Source: SIG452 sp045580405 (GTDB taxonomy: Bacteria; Bacillota; Clostridia; UMGS1840). From it: a DNA stretch of 7,028 nt. Within the stretch, counting starts at the first letter, position 1; every line of letters starts with the position of its first letter. The translations under genes and the position numbers were made by a program. The DNA is taken from assembly GCA_045580405.1 (NCBI GenBank), contig JAZNNT010000150.1:1-7028 (forward strand), written 5' to 3'. Positions 5,759-7,028 of this stretch are shown piece by piece. The notes beneath the pieces are model-generated. The model was not told the origin of the DNA and searched no databases. It saw nothing but the letters and a program-made list of their open reading frames with translations.

Positions 5759-6607
5759 TTAATCATTAAAGTTTTCCTTACGATATTGTAATGGTGACAT
5801 CCCTACATTTTTTTTGAATATCAAATTCAAATGCGTAGCGTTGGAAAGACTGAGTAGTTCGCTGATTTCTTCGATGGATTTATTGGTTGACCGTAATAGT
5901 GTTTTTGCTAAACGCAATTTGTTTTTCAAAATATACTGATGTGGTGTTATGTTATATCTTTGCTTAAAAAGACGGGTAAAATGCTGCACTGATAAATTTG
6001 AAATTTTTGCAAGATCTTCTAAGGTGATGTTATCTGTCAGATGTGAGTCAAGGTATAACCGGGCATTGTCAACGGCATCGTGATTTGAGGTTGTGATTTG
6101 GTGATGCTTGGAAAGAAATGCAATGATTTCTAAAAAATATGCAGCACTTTTGATTTGTAATTCATCGACATCTTTGGTATTAGCACATAAATGATGCATT
6201 GTTTTCAGCATATCGTATGTATTAGTATTTTTAAATACAACAACATCAGTTAGTTTGTAAAGCTTAACAAGATTTGATGCTAAATCACCATAAACATTCA
6301 TCCAAATCTTAAACTTAGGATCCTTGGAAACACTGTAGTAGTTATGCGTGTCTCCTTGGTGAAGCAGATAAGTATCACCACCTTCTACAGTAAAAGAATA
6401 TTTTTTTGTATTAATGATTCCTTTTCCAGATATCACATATTCCAATCTGTATATTTCAGTGTCTATAGAGGAATGGTGATAAGTGCTATCTGGATAAGTG
6501 TATCCGTATTGACAAAGTTTAAATGGATATTCATCTGTTGGTGATGGTAATGTGACGATTTTTTCTTTTCTTAAATTGATGTGTTGCGGGAGTTGTCGAT
6601 TGTCCAT
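5759..6607 (-). CDS. AraC-family transcriptional regulator with N-terminal cupin domain
   Basis: A 282-residue DNA-binding regulator, usually a sugar-responsive activator. The N-terminal half (about 40-115) has the cupin-like effector-binding pattern with GKG at 61-63, VEGGDTYLL at 74-82 and the HQGDTH turn at 83-88. The C-terminal half (about 178-278) carries the two AraC helix-turn-helix motifs: TLEDLAKISNLSVQHFTRLF from 195, and SIEEISELLSLSNATHLNLI from 244, followed by the conserved MSPLQYRK ending. Length is normal and the gene appears intact. The ATG has a GAGG site 8 bases upstream. Its own promoter lies at 6646-6674. It is divergent from the gene starting at 6970, the usual arrangement for an AraC regulator and its target. 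The effector is unknown. Confidence 0.93.
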   Translation of the reverse strand: MDNRQLPQHINLRKEKIVTLPSPTDEYPFKLCQYGYTYPDSTYHHSSIDTEIYRLEYVISGKGIINTKKYSFTVEGGDTYLLHQGDTHNYYSVSKDPKFKIWMNVYGDLASNLVKLYKLTDVVVFKNTNTYDMLKTMHHLCANTKDVDELQIKSAAYFLEIIAFLSKHHQITTSNHDAVDNARLYLDSHLTDNITLEDLAKISNLSVQHFTRLFKQRYNITPHQYILKNKLRLAKTLLRSTNKSIEEISELLSLSNATHLNLIFKKNVGMSPLQYRKENFND

Positions 6608-6612
6608 AACAT

Positions 6613-6689
6613 TTGCCTCGCTTAAGGTTAATTTACCTATAGTAAATCATATCATGTAAGCTTGGAAAAGTCAATAGAAACCGAGGCAA
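6613..6689. repeat. Inverted repeat flanking the araC promoter
   Basis: TTGCCTCG at 6613-6620 and its exact complement CGAGGCAA at 6682-6689 bracket the araC promoter with 61 bases between them. The left copy overlaps the araC ribosome binding site; the right copy lies just upstream of the -35 element. They could be paired operator half-sites for autoregulation, but at eight bases chance is not excluded. Confidence 0.4.
6646..6674 (-). promoter_or_regulatory. Sigma-A promoter of the araC-type gene
   Basis: On the - strand TTGACT (6674-6669) and TATGAT (6651-6646) are separated by 17 bases, each one mismatch from consensus. Transcription would begin near 6639, giving a leader of about 30 bases before the ATG at 6607. 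Confidence 0.82.
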
Positions 6690-6731
6690 TATTTTGCTCA
6701 CAGATGAATTGTTGGAGCTTGGAAATGTGCA

Positions 6732-6821
6732 TTTTTTATTTGAAAAAAATGGTAAAAAATCCATAAAAATCAAAAAAATATTCATTTTTTATAAAAAAAA
6801 TTTCAAAAAAGTTATTTTTTT
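6732..6821. other. Helically phased A/T tracts (predicted curved DNA)
   Basis: Nine A- or T-tracts of 5-8 bases lie at 6732-6737, 6743-6749, 6754-6759, 6765-6769, 6772-6778, 6785-6790, 6793-6800, 6805-6810 and 6815-6821. Their centres are on average about 10.4 bases apart, matching the helical repeat of B-DNA, so their bends should add up. The last tract ends 26 bases before the -10 element of the next promoter. The array forms most of the 362-base divergent interval between araC and the gene at 6970; I see no gene in that interval. Confidence 0.75.
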
Positions 6822-6824
6822 ATA

Positions 6825-6853
6825 TAGATATTGAAATCGACTTATGATATAAT
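6825..6853 (+). promoter_or_regulatory. Extended -10 promoter of the exported-protein gene
   Basis: TATAAT at 6848-6853 is preceded by TGA, forming the extended -10 motif TG-N-TATAAT. The -35 position at 17-base spacing (6825-6830, TAGATA) is poor, as is common when an extended -10 and upstream A/T tracts do the work. The start would be near 6860, leaving a leader of about 110 bases. A weak -35 is also typical of promoters needing an activator such as the adjacent AraC protein. Confidence 0.7.
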
Positions 6854-6969
6854 GTTAACGTACATAGGTGTATTTTTTAGAGGAATGATTTTAAGTTCCA
6901 AGAGGTACTGCGGAAAAATTTGAAATGGTATTGATGGAAATAAGAAGTTTTTAAGGATGGTAAGAATAC

Positions 6970-7028
6970 ATGAGAAGAGTTGTGATAGCATTGTTTTTGA
7001 TATTGTTAATCGGCTTAAACTCTATCAC
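6970..7028 (+). CDS. N-terminus of a probable exported or membrane-anchored protein (3' end outside window)
   Basis: The ATG opens a frame that runs to the window edge: MRRVVIALFLILLIGLNSI. Two arginines followed by a 13-residue hydrophobic stretch look like a signal peptide or an N-terminal membrane anchor. AAGGA at 6953-6957 lies 12 bases upstream, a slightly long but acceptable spacing. The gene is divergent from araC and downstream of a promoter with curved upstream DNA. A solute-binding protein or secreted glycosidase would fit an AraC-controlled locus, but only 19 codons are visible and no family can be assigned. Confidence 0.65.
   Translation, partial: MRRVVIALFLILLIGLNSI

Noticed and set aside
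6344..6544. Open frame of 66 codons on the + strand within araC
   Set aside because: It is the antisense shadow of the cupin domain of a well-supported AraC gene, without a ribosome binding site of its own.
6854..6869. Possible catabolite-control (cre-like) site around TGTTAACGTACA just after the -10 element
   Set aside because: Symmetry about the central CG is poor and at least two key positions deviate from the consensus I know, so I do not call it.
6885..6923. Twelve-codon upstream reading frame in the leader of the 6970 gene
   Set aside because: The AGAGGA site is directly against the ATG, too close for normal initiation, and the peptide shows no run of a single amino acid or attenuator hairpin.

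Overview
The window looks like chromosomal DNA of a low-to-moderate GC Gram-positive anaerobe, probably a clostridial (gut-type) Firmicute. The support is AAGGAG-type ribosome binding sites, sigma-A-type promoters with 17-base spacing, many hairpin-plus-T-run terminators and the protein families present. No rRNA, tRNA, CRISPR array or intact mobile element is visible.

Bases 1-3600 hold the 3' part of a sugar-metabolism operon on the + strand. It contains the end of a transketolase (running in from the left edge), a 473-residue protein of the L-fucose/L-arabinose isomerase type, and a zinc-dependent medium-chain (sorbitol/threonine dehydrogenase-like) dehydrogenase. The genes are 16 and 25 bases apart, each internal gene has a good Shine-Dalgarno sequence, and a strong hairpin terminator closes the unit. 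Together they suggest a polyol or aldose -> ketose -> transketolase route for an unusual sugar; the substrate cannot be read from sequence.

Bases 3601-4763 are a separate unit: a full-consensus promoter, a leader of about 136 bases with hairpins, and an auxin-efflux-carrier (AEC) family permease with about ten membrane segments.

Bases 4764-5749 are the oddest part. They carry four apparent gene 3' ends without their 5' ends: an 86-codon tail of a probable surface or secreted protein (+), a 28-30 codon cysteine-containing tail (-), the last 37 codons of what looks like a YesM-type sensor histidine kinase (-), and a sigma-region-4-like tail (+). Terminators are interspersed, one of them with no gene to serve. 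The last two tails meet head to head at about 5477-5485. This reads as a site of repeated deletion and joining, or as an assembly artefact.

Bases 5759-6607 (- strand) encode a cupin-type AraC regulator with its own promoter. Its best terminator lies inside the sigma-like fragment. The 362-base divergent interval to the right contains the araC promoter flanked by an inverted repeat, then a run of A/T tracts spaced at the DNA helical repeat immediately upstream of an extended -10 promoter. That promoter should drive a gene that starts at 6970 with a signal-peptide-like N-terminus and runs off the right edge; the AraC protein is the natural candidate to control it.
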